Shown here: in pieces, positions 1 to 6,229 of the stretch | How the letters are laid out: each line of letters opens with the position of its first letter | How positions within the stretch are numbered: the first letter of the stretch is position 1 | Assembly: GCA_934728205.1 (NCBI GenBank) | Contig: CAKVEH010000030.1 | Span: 1 to 10,825 of the forward strand | DNA from: an uncultured Helicobacteraceae bacterium | Lineage (GTDB): Bacteria; Campylobacterota; Campylobacteria; Campylobacterales; Helicobacteraceae | DNA: 10,825 nucleotides | Direction of reading: 5' to 3' | Notes under the pieces: model-generated | The model's database searches: none | What the model was told of the DNA's origin: nothing | The model's input: the letters and a program-made list of their open reading frames with translations, nothing else | Made by a program: the position numbers and the translations under genes

Positions 1-128
1 CCTCCGAGCCATCGAAGGCAGTCTACATCGCCAACGTAGTCAAGTGCCGCCCCCCCATAATAGATTTTTTCATTGGCTAAAGCAAGATTAACTATTATTA
101 AACACAAAATAAGGCTCTTGGCATTCAT
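1..128 (-). CDS. Small exported protein, N-terminal part only (gene runs off the window)
   Basis: The ATG at 128 opens a frame of 42 codons that continues beyond base 1. The first 18 residues (MNAKSLILCLIIVNLALA) form a typical Sec signal peptide: one Lys, a hydrophobic core and an ALA cleavage site before NEK. The start is supported by GAGGA about 7 nt upstream and a TATAAT box further upstream. The mature part begins NEKIYYGGAALDYVGDVDC. The pattern AA..x..GDVDCLRWL..G would fit the helix pair of an ankyrin-type repeat, but only about 15 residues are visible, so this is a weak hint. A G7 run on the coding strand (positions 50-56) encodes the two Gly after YY. I do not recognise the family. 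Periplasmic or outer-membrane location is inferred from the signal peptide. Confidence 0.6.
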   Translation of the reverse strand, partial: MNAKSLILCLIIVNLALANEKIYYGGAALDYVGDVDCLRWLG

Positions 129-171
129 TGTGCAATCCTCATAAATTTTTGATTAAAAGAAAGAACGGCAG

Positions 172-177
172 ATTATA
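172..177 (-). promoter_or_regulatory. -10 box for the leftward exported-protein gene
   Basis: On the minus strand this reads TATAAT, preceded by TGGTGT. It lies about 44 nt upstream of the ATG at 128, giving an expected 5' leader of roughly 37 nt. No -35 box is evident, which is normal for sigma-70 promoters in this group. Assigned by consensus only. Confidence 0.5.
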
Positions 178-203
178 ACACCATAAAACTTAAAACCAAC
201 TTA

Positions 204-228
204 AATAATAAGAGACAATTTTATTATT
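204..228. repeat. 8-bp inverted repeat in the divergent intergenic region
   Basis: AATAATAA (204-211) and TTATTATT (221-228) are perfect inverted arms separated by 9 nt. The position, between the leftward and rightward promoters of a divergent pair, would suit an operator, possibly Fur-like because Campylobacterota Fur sites are rich in TAATAAT. An AT-rich chance match is equally possible. A further TATAAT reads rightward at 228-233. Confidence 0.3.
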
Positions 229-350
229 ATAATAGATATTTTTAAGAATGTCAGTCAATGATAATGCACAATATGGGACTTTGAAATAATTTGCGACACA
301 ACCAAACAAAAAAATATATTGCAGAGAGAGTAAATTTAGAAATTTTATGC

Positions 351-356
351 TACAAT
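351..356 (+). promoter_or_regulatory. Extended -10 box of rpsO
   Basis: TATGCTACAAT is an extended -10 element with TACAAT at 351-356, about 34 nt upstream of the rpsO ATG. T/A-rich sequence precedes it and there is no -35 box, as usual in Campylobacterota. Transcription would start near 363, leaving a leader of about 27 nt that contains AGGAGG at 379-384. Confidence 0.6.
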
Positions 357-389
357 CACGGCTTATTTTATACCATTTAGGAGGTCGTT

Positions 390-662
390 ATGGCTTTAGA
401 TATGGCGAAGAAAAAAGAGATTATCGCAAAATTTGGGCGAGATAAAAACGATACAGGCTCATCGGAGGTGCAAGTCGCGCTTTTAACCCAGCGCATAGCA
501 GACTTAACTCAACACTTAAAAGCAAACCCCAAAGACCACTCATCGCGTCTAGGCTTGCTTAAGCTCGTAGGTTTGCGAAAGTCTTTGTTATCATATTTGA
601 AACGCACAAAATACGAATCGTATGCCAAACTCATTAAGAGTTTAAAACTTAAAGACAGATAG
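390..662 (+). CDS. rpsO: 30S ribosomal protein S15
   Basis: This 90-residue protein has the normal S15 length. S15 is a primary 16S rRNA-binding protein that nucleates the platform of the small subunit and contributes to an intersubunit bridge. Family hallmarks are visible: [19 protein letters not shown] (residues 15-33), the central [19 protein letters not shown] segment (about 49-67) carrying the rRNA-contacting DH..R and following helix, and the C-terminal [19 protein letters not shown] helix. The start is set by AGGAGG five bases upstream of the ATG. A second Met at residue 5 lacks its own Shine-Dalgarno. The gene stands alone behind its own promoter and converges on the HIT gene. There is no pnp neighbour, unlike the rpsO-pnp arrangement in enterobacteria. 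Confidence 0.97.
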   Translation: MALDMAKKKEIIAKFGRDKNDTGSSEVQVALLTQRIADLTQHLKANPKDHSSRLGLLKLVGLRKSLLSYLKRTKYESYAKLIKSLKLKDR

Positions 663-770
663 GACTTTAAGTCCTCTGTCGCTTGAGAGAATCCCTCTAT
701 ATATCTTTTAAGGATTTATACAATCTTTCTACAAAATCTTTTCTAAAATTTCTGCAAAGTCAATAAGAAC

Positions 771-815
771 TTTATAGATTCTCTATAAATCTTTAGAAAA
801 ATTAGAGAATCTTTT
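771..815 (+). terminator. Overlapping hairpins between the convergent rpsO and HIT genes
   Basis: Two mutually exclusive inverted repeats are present. TTTATAGA/TCTATAAA (771-778/782-789) is an 8-bp stem with a 3-nt loop. AGATTCTCTA/TAGAGAATCT (776-785/803-812) is a 10-bp perfect stem with a 17-nt loop, followed on the plus strand by TTTT at 812-815. The longer stem overlaps the last codons of the HIT gene. It could end rpsO transcription or act bidirectionally. The stems are AT-rich, so termination strength is uncertain. Confidence 0.4.
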
Positions 816-1284
816 GGGCAATCGTTTTGATTTTCTTATACACACTATCAAAATCTACGCCATAAGTGCGTGTCTCACCAATGGTGGTGATAAAATTCGT
901 ATCGCCTATAAATCGAGGCACGAAGTGCAAATGCAAGTGCTCTGGGATACCCGCTCCACCTGCACGATGTATGTTCATACCCATATTTACCCCGCTTGCG
1001 CCATATTTGTAGAGAATCTCAAAAGCCTTTTGAGAAAGAGAGTGGATATGCTGCCATACTTGTGCGTCTAGATTCTCAGGGGAGCTACAATGTGCGTGCG
1101 GGATAATCATAAAATGTCCCGGCGTATAGGGAAAGAGATTCATCACTGCGAAGCACATTTCATCTCGGTAAAATACGCGGTGTTTCTCATCATCATTTGG
1201 GGTTTTTGAAATTGCGCAAAACACACATTCCCCGCCCTTATCCCCGAAGTATGCTTCGCGCCAAGGGCAATAGAGTGCTTGCAT
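802..1284 (-). CDS. HIT-family (histidine triad) nucleotide hydrolase/transferase
   Basis: This 160-residue protein carries the diagnostic histidine triad EHLHLHFVPR, with H116, H118 and H120; H118 corresponds to the catalytic nucleophile of the family. The N-terminus has the LYCPWREAYF motif and a CVFC pair (C20, C23). These mark the branch of HIT proteins related to Ap4A phosphorylases and diadenosine polyphosphate hydrolases, where the Cys pair is commonly part of a zinc site. NLFPYTPGHFMIIPHAH (49-65) is the usual core strand region. The expected activity is cleavage of nucleoside phosphoramidates or dinucleoside polyphosphates in the cytosol; the substrate cannot be read from sequence. 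The start lies 9 nt downstream of the murF stop, so it is the last gene of that transcript. The ribosome site (TAAGA) is poor, and translational coupling to murF is plausible. Confidence 0.92.
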   Translation of the reverse strand: MQALYCPWREAYFGDKGGECVFCAISKTPNDDEKHRVFYRDEMCFAVMNLFPYTPGHFMIIPHAHCSSPENLDAQVWQHIHSLSQKAFEILYKYGASGVNMGMNIHRAGGAGIPEHLHLHFVPRFIGDTNFITTIGETRTYGVDFDSVYKKIKTIAQKIL

Positions 1285-1293
1285 TAAAGATTC

Positions 1294-2766
1294 TTAAATA
1301 AAGCTTGGCGCATCATTGCTAAAGAGCACTAAATCATTTGGAAGCGTGCAGGCTTTTAGCATTGTTTCCAAAGATTCTTTGTTTTGCAAAATGATTTTTT
1401 GCGCACTTTTAATGTGATTAGAGAGCACTTTCGCATTAAGCGAGCCCGTGATAATGGCAATGTCAAAGACTTCATCAATTTTTTTGGCGAGTTTGATATT
1501 TGCCTCTTTAGTGCTCTCTACGATACCGGGCGTGATGATTACGCGCCGTCCATTGTAGAGCGAAGCAAGGCGCACGGCTTCGAGCATTCCATTAAGATTC
1601 CCATTGAAGCTATCATCAATGATAAGTTTTTGATTCACTTCCATTTTTTGCAAGCGGTGCTCTGTTGGCTCAAGCCTTTTGACAGCACGCACAAGTTCTT
1701 CGCTTTTCATTCCAAGTTCAGTGGCGAGACTTACTGCCACAGCGATATTGTGTGTGTTAAATGTGCCTAGAATCTGCGTCTCAAACTCCACCCATTTGTC
1801 TTTGATTTTGAGCTCAAATGTCGTGCCATCGAGCGTGGCATTGACATTACGGCACGCTGCGGGGTAGAACTCTGTATTGCGTGGTTTGATAGTATCAAAA
1901 TCGTGGGGCAAGAGATTTTTTTCATAAATATATGCTTTTTTTAATCTGTTAGAATGTAAAAGCTCAAATTTTGTCTCCACAATGTTTGCGAGGTTTTTGA
2001 AGTATTCCAAATGTTGCTCGCCAATCTCGCCGATAATGGCGTATTGCGGGTTTAAAAATTGCGCGATTTCATCAATATCGCCCTTTTGACGCGCACCAGC
2101 TTCGGCTATATAAATATCTGTGGTATAGGTAAGATTCTCGTTAATATCTGAGATAATGCCTGTGAGTGTATTAACACTGCGTGGTGTAGCATATACAGCG
2201 TATTGCGCGCCAAGAATCTGCCTAAGATAGTTTTTAATACTTGTCTTTCCGTAGCTTGCTGTAATTGCTATAATTTTTAACCTACTAAGCCGCTCTAGCT
2301 TCTCTTTTGCCATTTTTTTATACTGCTTCATAAGGACAAATTCATAAGTCTTAGACACAATATATCCAAAGATAAGCGGGAGGATATGAGAAATAGGCGT
2401 ATTTGCCTCAAAAGCAAAACTCAATGTTTCATCTAGGGTTAAAAATAAAAAGCACAAAATAAAGAATCTTATCACCCTTTTGGTGAATTTTAAAGGTTTA
2501 TCTTGTGAAAATCGCCACGAGCACAATGCCACAAAAAGCACACCCACAACAACAATGCAATATTTCTCAAACCCAAAAATATCAAGCGTTATAAACACCC
2601 CAACAGGCAAGAGAAAAAACCAAATATGCCAAAGTGGCTTATGATGGCGGAAAAAGACACGAAAGAGGCTGTAATTATACCATTGCAACAGCGTGATAAA
2701 ATAAAATGCTATTTCAAGGTTTAAAATAAAACGCGTGGCAACGCCTAAAATGTATTCATCACTCAT
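1294..2766 (-). CDS. murF: UDP-N-acetylmuramoyl-tripeptide--D-alanyl-D-alanine ligase with membrane-embedded N-terminus
   Basis: MurF joins D-Ala-D-Ala to UDP-MurNAc-tripeptide using ATP, the last cytoplasmic step of the peptidoglycan precursor. The P-loop TASYGKTS lies at 169-176. The Mur central domain shows EAGARQKGDI (222-231) and GEIGEQHLEYF (247-257). LGTFNTHNIAVAV (333-345) leads into the C-terminal domain, with EPTEHRLQ (366-373) and DDSFNGNLNGM (384-394). Instead of the soluble N-terminal UDP-binding domain of E. coli MurF, residues 1-145 contain about four or five hydrophobic segments (roughly 12-29, 47-64, 69-85, 99-113, 125-141), suggesting membrane anchoring. I recall H. pylori MurF having a similar total length (about 490). 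The ATG follows the hydrolase stop by 3 nt and its AGGA Shine-Dalgarno lies in the end of that gene, so the two are coupled. Confidence 0.94.
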   Translation of the reverse strand: MSDEYILGVATRFILNLEIAFYFITLLQWYNYSLFRVFFRHHKPLWHIWFFLLPVGVFITLDIFGFEKYCIVVVGVLFVALCSWRFSQDKPLKFTKRVIRFFILCFLFLTLDETLSFAFEANTPISHILPLIFGYIVSKTYEFVLMKQYKKMAKEKLERLSRLKIIAITASYGKTSIKNYLRQILGAQYAVYATPRSVNTLTGIISDINENLTYTTDIYIAEAGARQKGDIDEIAQFLNPQYAIIGEIGEQHLEYFKNLANIVETKFELLHSNRLKKAYIYEKNLLPHDFDTIKPRNTEFYPAACRNVNATLDGTTFELKIKDKWVEFETQILGTFNTHNIAVAVSLATELGMKSEELVRAVKRLEPTEHRLQKMEVNQKLIIDDSFNGNLNGMLEAVRLASLYNGRRVIITPGIVESTKEANIKLAKKIDEVFDIAIITGSLNAKVLSNHIKSAQKIILQNKESLETMLKACTLPNDLVLFSNDAPSFI

Positions 2767-2769
2767 TTA

Positions 2770-3873
2770 TTATCCTCGCAATATACTAAATTCACTGAAA
2801 GTTTTTCTCTCTTCACGGCTCGATTGTATATGTGAGACATTTGCTCGCAATGGTCCTTTTTTTAACATCTCACAATAACTTTGTAGCGTTTGCTCTTTAG
2901 CTTGGGCATAGATTTCTACGCTTCCATCTTGGAGATTTTGTGTGCTTCCCTTTATGCCCAGCTCATCGGCTTTAGCTTTGGCAAATTTACGATAACCAAC
3001 TCCTTGCACCTTACCATACACAAGGATATGCAAACAAGTAAGAGAATCTAAATCGTGCGATTGATTTGATTGCACTTCATAAGATTGTAGCGAAATTTTA
3101 GAATCTAAAGCCTCTTTAGGAGTATTTTTATGTGTAAAGTAAGATTGTATAACGCCAGCTTGATTTAAGAAAAAATAATGTCCGCCATCAAGCGCGAAAA
3201 AGTAGGCATTTGGCAATAGGTTGGCGATTTTTTCTCCACTGCTTAGTGGCGTGGCGTCATCTTGTGTCCCCCAAAAGACATAACTTTGAGCATTGCAGAC
3301 TTTAAAATGCTCACTAAAGTCTTCATTAACGACATTTTTAAATGTTTGATACATTGCTTCACTAAGATTGTCAGCGTCTTTTGAGCGCAGGGCTTTGGCA
3401 TTTAGTCCTAGAGTTTTGGCGACTTTGGCAATGGCGATTTTTATACGCGTTTTAAATGATTTGGGCGTTAAGATTCCAGCACTAGAAAGTAAGATAAGAG
3501 TGCGAAGACTAAGCGCATTGGTAAGCAAAAGTGCAACTTTCCCACCAAAGCTATGTCCCACAAGGATAAACGCGCTTAAATCAATATCACTCACGCTTTG
3601 TTGTAGTTGGTATAAGAATAACTCCATAATATTGGCATAATCATTCGTGTAAAGTGCCTTATCACAGGGACTTCCACCAAAGCCGGGTAAATCCACATAG
3701 CAATGCACAAACTCTGCAAAACTTTTGCTAAAGGCTTGCTTCATTAGCTCTTTATTACTTCCCCATCCGTGTAAAAATACCAGCATACCGCGCGGATTTT
3801 TTACTTGGAGATTGTGGAGTTCATAGCTTAATGGGAATGTTTGATTTATATATGTAATGTTTTTTATCGCCAT
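2770..3873 (-). CDS. Alpha/beta-hydrolase fused to a C-terminal acylphosphatase domain
   Basis: Residues 1-247 are an alpha/beta-hydrolase. HGWG (35-38) forms the oxyanion region, GHSFGG (106-111) is the nucleophile elbow with S108, WGTQDD (201-206) supplies the acid and DGGHYF (229-234) the catalytic H232. Such proteins are often labelled 2-hydroxy-6-oxohepta-dienoate hydrolases, but the substrate is unknown. A polar linker (about 248-278) joins a complete acylphosphatase domain (279-367) with signature GKVQGVGYRKF. R295 and N313 lie 18 residues apart, as do the catalytic Arg23 and Asn41 of muscle acylphosphatase. Acylphosphatases hydrolyse carboxyl-phosphate mixed anhydrides. I chose the ATG at 3873; a GTG two codons upstream is in frame but less well placed behind the weak AGAGAG. 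First gene of the hydrolase-murF-HIT transcript. As I recall, the H. pylori counterpart lacks the second domain. Confidence 0.9.
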   Translation of the reverse strand: MAIKNITYINQTFPLSYELHNLQVKNPRGMLVFLHGWGSNKELMKQAFSKSFAEFVHCYVDLPGFGGSPCDKALYTNDYANIMELFLYQLQQSVSDIDLSAFILVGHSFGGKVALLLTNALSLRTLILLSSAGILTPKSFKTRIKIAIAKVAKTLGLNAKALRSKDADNLSEAMYQTFKNVVNEDFSEHFKVCNAQSYVFWGTQDDATPLSSGEKIANLLPNAYFFALDGGHYFFLNQAGVIQSYFTHKNTPKEALDSKISLQSYEVQSNQSHDLDSLTCLHILVYGKVQGVGYRKFAKAKADELGIKGSTQNLQDGSVEIYAQAKEQTLQSYCEMLKKGPLRANVSHIQSSREERKTFSEFSILRG

Positions 3874-3933
3874 ACACACTCTCTTTTTAAGTTTTTAAAC
3901 GCCAAAGTCATTCCAAATTTATTTTTTGTATAT

Positions 3934-3947
3934 CGCATTATAATGCG
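3934..3947 (-). promoter_or_regulatory. Perfect 14-bp palindrome containing the -10 box of the hydrolase-murF-HIT transcript
   Basis: CGCATTATAATGCG is a perfect palindrome in the 112-nt gap between ddl and the hydrolase gene. TATAAT reads on both strands (3937-3942 minus, 3939-3944 plus). On the minus strand it is correctly placed to drive the hydrolase gene with a leader of about 57 nt. The GC ends of the palindrome could be an operator overlapping the -10 box. The -10 call is moderately secure; regulator binding is speculation. Confidence 0.5.
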
Positions 3948-3985
3948 CAGATTTTAGCGTTTAAGGAAATTTAAGTTAGAGGAGT

Positions 3986-5074
3986 TTATTTGCCTTTGGC
4001 ACGCTGGATTTTTTCTATGTAAGCATAGGAAATCTTTATGTGTTTTTTATGTGGGAGATTTGCGCTAAGTAAGTTGAGCACTTTTTTAAAGTCTTTAAAT
4101 AAATAATTTGACCCAGAACCCGGAATAGGGTTAATTTCGTTAAGATAGACTTCATTATCAATCACAAAAAAATCACAGCGGATAACTGCTCCCTCAAAGG
4201 CACTTTCATAAATTTGCTTAAAATTTTCTTGAATCTTTACACGAAGATTCTCACTTATATCCGCTTGGAGAATCTGCTGTGTGCGCGAGAAATCTAAATA
4301 TTTTTTCTCAAAGTCTAAAAACTTGCCTTTTTGTGGCTCTTCGATAAGGGAGAAAATCCACTCATTTTCGCCACTATCGTTTTTTATCTTGCACCCTGCG
4401 AGATTGTATTCTTTAATATCTTGGATAAAAGGCTCAATGAGCGCGCATTCATCGTATTCAAATGCACTCTCAATGGCATAAGCAATCTCTTTTTGCTCCG
4501 TAACCACACTCACACCAATAGAGCTTCCAAGTCTCGCTGGTTTCACAATCACAGGATAGGGGAAATCTGGAGTGAAATCGCTAAGTTTTTTATCAAACTC
4601 AAAGTCGTGAGTGTGTAAGACTTGATAGGGCAGGGTTTTGATTTTGCGTTCAGCACAAAAGAGCTTTGTTAAAGTTTTATTAAAACTTAGCACACACGCT
4701 TCTACTCGTGGCGCAATATAGGGAATCTTGTAAAATTCAAACAATGCACTTAGGATTCCATCTTCGCCATCTGCACCGTGTATGAGGCTATAAGCAGTTT
4801 GGATATGGATATTTTTGCGTGTTTTAAAAAGTGTATTGGTGTAATAAAATCCTGCAAATGTAGGGAAAATCTCCTTGCATTGAGTTTTATATTCTCCTTT
4901 GGCGAAAAATGAGGATTTCATATTTTTGCTTGGGATAAGCCAAAAACGATGCGCAGAATCTAAAAAGATAAAATGGGCTATGTCGTTGCCTAAAACCTTT
5001 TTAAGCGCAATCGCACTCACAATGCTAATCTCGTGCTCAAAACTTATCCCACCAAAAACCACACTAACTTTCAA
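3986..5074 (-). CDS. ddl: D-alanine--D-alanine ligase
   Basis: This 362-residue ATP-grasp enzyme makes the D-Ala-D-Ala dipeptide that MurF uses. The N-terminal motif is FGGISFEHEIS (7-17), with E15 matching E15 of E. coli DdlB. HGADGEDG lies at 99-106, the ATP-grasp core is VKPARLGSSIG (177-187), and the metal-binding residues are D301, E313 and N315 in the IRCDFF and LNEINPIPGSG segments. In the omega-loop, K258-Y259 corresponds to K215-Y216 of DdlB. Keeping the Tyr predicts D-Ala rather than D-lactate as second substrate. The start is TTG: AAGGAG lies 6 nt upstream, and the next downstream Met would remove the essential first motif. It lies 33 nt downstream of the ankyrin gene with no promoter visible between them, so co-transcription is likely. 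Confidence 0.96.
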   Translation of the reverse strand: MKVSVVFGGISFEHEISIVSAIALKKVLGNDIAHFIFLDSAHRFWLIPSKNMKSSFFAKGEYKTQCKEIFPTFAGFYYTNTLFKTRKNIHIQTAYSLIHGADGEDGILSALFEFYKIPYIAPRVEACVLSFNKTLTKLFCAERKIKTLPYQVLHTHDFEFDKKLSDFTPDFPYPVIVKPARLGSSIGVSVVTEQKEIAYAIESAFEYDECALIEPFIQDIKEYNLAGCKIKNDSGENEWIFSLIEEPQKGKFLDFEKKYLDFSRTQQILQADISENLRVKIQENFKQIYESAFEGAVIRCDFFVIDNEVYLNEINPIPGSGSNYLFKDFKKVLNLLSANLPHKKHIKISYAYIEKIQRAKGK

Positions 5075-5107
5075 TGCTTACTCCTTGCTTTGTTTAAGAT
5101 AGATATT

Positions 5108-5947
5108 TTACCAAAGTTTAAATTGCGTTTCAGTGCTTTTGTAGAGATTTTTTCGCACACCGCCTATATCATATTCTACGGCAAATCCGTATTTTACGGT
5201 TGTATTGCCTGATTTTCGTATTTTTGCTTTTTCATACACATCCGCTGGAATAGCTAGCGAGCCTACACCAGCCGAAGAATGTGGAGGGAGCTTTTTATTT
5301 GCGTTTCCATCGGTTATGAGATTCCCATCCATATACAGCGCAAGGTGGGAAATGTCTAAAAACTCTTGTGTTTTGTTGTCTATACTAAGAGCTACCGTGC
5401 CTTTAGAGAGATTAAAAGAATTTGCCTTTAGCACAAGATGTTCGTTTTCTATGCTAATGGCGGGGACAGATTTGTCTTTTAAAACCTTGCCTGCTGGCGT
5501 TTCGCCTCTGAAATTTGGCGCATACATATCCGCCCCGCGTGAAAGTAGTAATGCTATCATTTCTTTATGGTTGTTTTTTGTGGCGTAGTGCAGTGGCGTA
5601 TTCCCCAAATGCTCATCGGCGACATTGACTTGCGCTCCTTTTTTGATGAGTTCTTTTGCCACTTTGACATCGCCTAATGCCACGACTTTAAGTAATGCTG
5701 TCTCACCGTGGCACACAGCATTGACATCTGCCCCGCGCTGGATTAGGAGATTTACGATTTTTAGATTCCCTTTTCTTGCTGCGTCATAAAGCGGAGTGCT
5801 ATCGCGCAATCTCGCTTCAATATCTGCTCCAAGTGATATACCCTTGCGCACTTCCGTGTAACTATCGCTAAAAAGCATTGTGTTATACCTGTCATTTGCC
5901 TCTTGTGCTAGGGTAAATGCAAGCATTACAATCATTAAATATCTCAT
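5108..5947 (-). CDS. Exported ankyrin-repeat protein with a C-terminal beta-rich domain
   Basis: A short signal peptide (MRYLMIVMLAFTLAQEA, cleavage probably near 14-17) precedes ankyrin repeats. The first (about 21-45, ending ISLGADIEAR) is degenerate. Clear ones follow: TPLYDAARKGNLKIVNLLI with GADVN (51-76), ETALLKVVALGDVKVAKEL with GAQVN (82-108) and TPLHYATKNNHKEMIALLL with GAD (117-140), then a partial cap. Residues about 160-279 are different: Asn/Ser/Lys-rich, alternating hydrophobic, without repeats, probably beta-stranded. Its function is unknown; ankyrin stacks bind proteins, so a periplasmic scaffold or inhibitor is conceivable. The ATG is preceded by AAGGAAA at suitable spacing. 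The gene is upstream of ddl and divergent from the TonB-dependent receptor. I recognise no named homologue. Confidence 0.85.
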   Translation of the reverse strand: MRYLMIVMLAFTLAQEANDRYNTMLFSDSYTEVRKGISLGADIEARLRDSTPLYDAARKGNLKIVNLLIQRGADVNAVCHGETALLKVVALGDVKVAKELIKKGAQVNVADEHLGNTPLHYATKNNHKEMIALLLSRGADMYAPNFRGETPAGKVLKDKSVPAISIENEHLVLKANSFNLSKGTVALSIDNKTQEFLDISHLALYMDGNLITDGNANKKLPPHSSAGVGSLAIPADVYEKAKIRKSGNTTVKYGFAVEYDIGGVRKNLYKSTETQFKLW

Positions 5948-5987
5948 TGTTAGGTTTCCTTAAGTTATGGATTTTGCACTTTAGCTG

Positions 5988-5993
5988 ATTTTA
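5988..5993 (-). promoter_or_regulatory. Possible -10 box of the ankyrin-ddl transcript
   Basis: TAAAAT reads on the minus strand about 41 nt upstream of the ankyrin-protein ATG, within TTGCTTAAAATCAGC. It is the best -10 candidate in the leftward part of this divergent region, but the match is only moderate and there is no supporting -35 element. Confidence 0.3.
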
Positions 5994-6158
5994 AGCAATT
6001 TTTAATCCCTACTAAGCAAAGACAAATAGGGTTGTTTTTAAATGCCACTCTCTTATAAAAAACTTTTTAATTCCTATTTTATAAATTAAGACAAAATACT
6101 ACCGAATAAAAACATAACAATATAAGCATTTTACTTAAAAATTATCTTTTATAATAAA

Positions 6159-6173
6159 TAAAAATCATTATTT
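6159..6173 (+). promoter_or_regulatory. Fur-box-like 15-mer upstream of the receptor gene
   Basis: TAAAAATCATTATTT matches the palindromic Fur consensus described for H. pylori (TAATAAT-N-ATTATTA) at 12 of 14 specified positions. It ends 5 nt upstream of the -10 box, so bound Fur would occlude the promoter. This fits iron-repressed expression of a TonB-dependent receptor. The region is very AT-rich, which raises the chance of a fortuitous match. Confidence 0.45.
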
Positions 6174-6178
6174 TTTGT

Positions 6179-6184
6179 TATAAT
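6179..6184 (+). promoter_or_regulatory. -10 box of the TonB-dependent receptor gene
   Basis: A perfect TATAAT preceded by TTTTTTGT lies about 45 nt upstream of the receptor ATG. The expected start of transcription is near 6191, with a leader of about 39 nt containing AAAGGA at 6218-6223. Confidence 0.6.
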
Positions 6185-6229
6185 CCTTTCGCACAATCTT
6201 TGTGTGAAAAATATTTTAAAGGATTAAGT

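Noticed and set aside
661..675. AGGACT-TTA-AGTCCT hairpin at the rpsO stop codon as an intrinsic terminator
   Set aside because: The stem includes the stop codon and is followed by CTGTCGC rather than a T run.
1384..1770. 128-codon rightward frame opposite murF, and similar long antisense frames opposite ddl, the hydrolase, the ankyrin gene and the ABC gene
   Set aside because: Each lies antisense to a gene with clear motifs, has no ribosome site or recognisable domain, and is explained as a shadow of the real gene.
3874..3879. GTG at 3879 as the hydrolase start
   Set aside because: It adds only two residues and sits too close to the weak AGAGAG. The ATG at 3873 is better spaced.
4281..4330. 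Phe255 in the Ddl omega-loop as a sign of D-Ala-D-lactate specificity
   Set aside because: On alignment the specificity Tyr216 of DdlB corresponds to Y259 (in KKYL), which is conserved. F255 is four residues earlier and is not the determinant.
6200..6229. Upstream in-frame TTG as the receptor start
   Set aside because: It would add ten charged residues before the signal peptide. The ATG at 6230 has AAAGGA at good spacing and begins a normal signal sequence.
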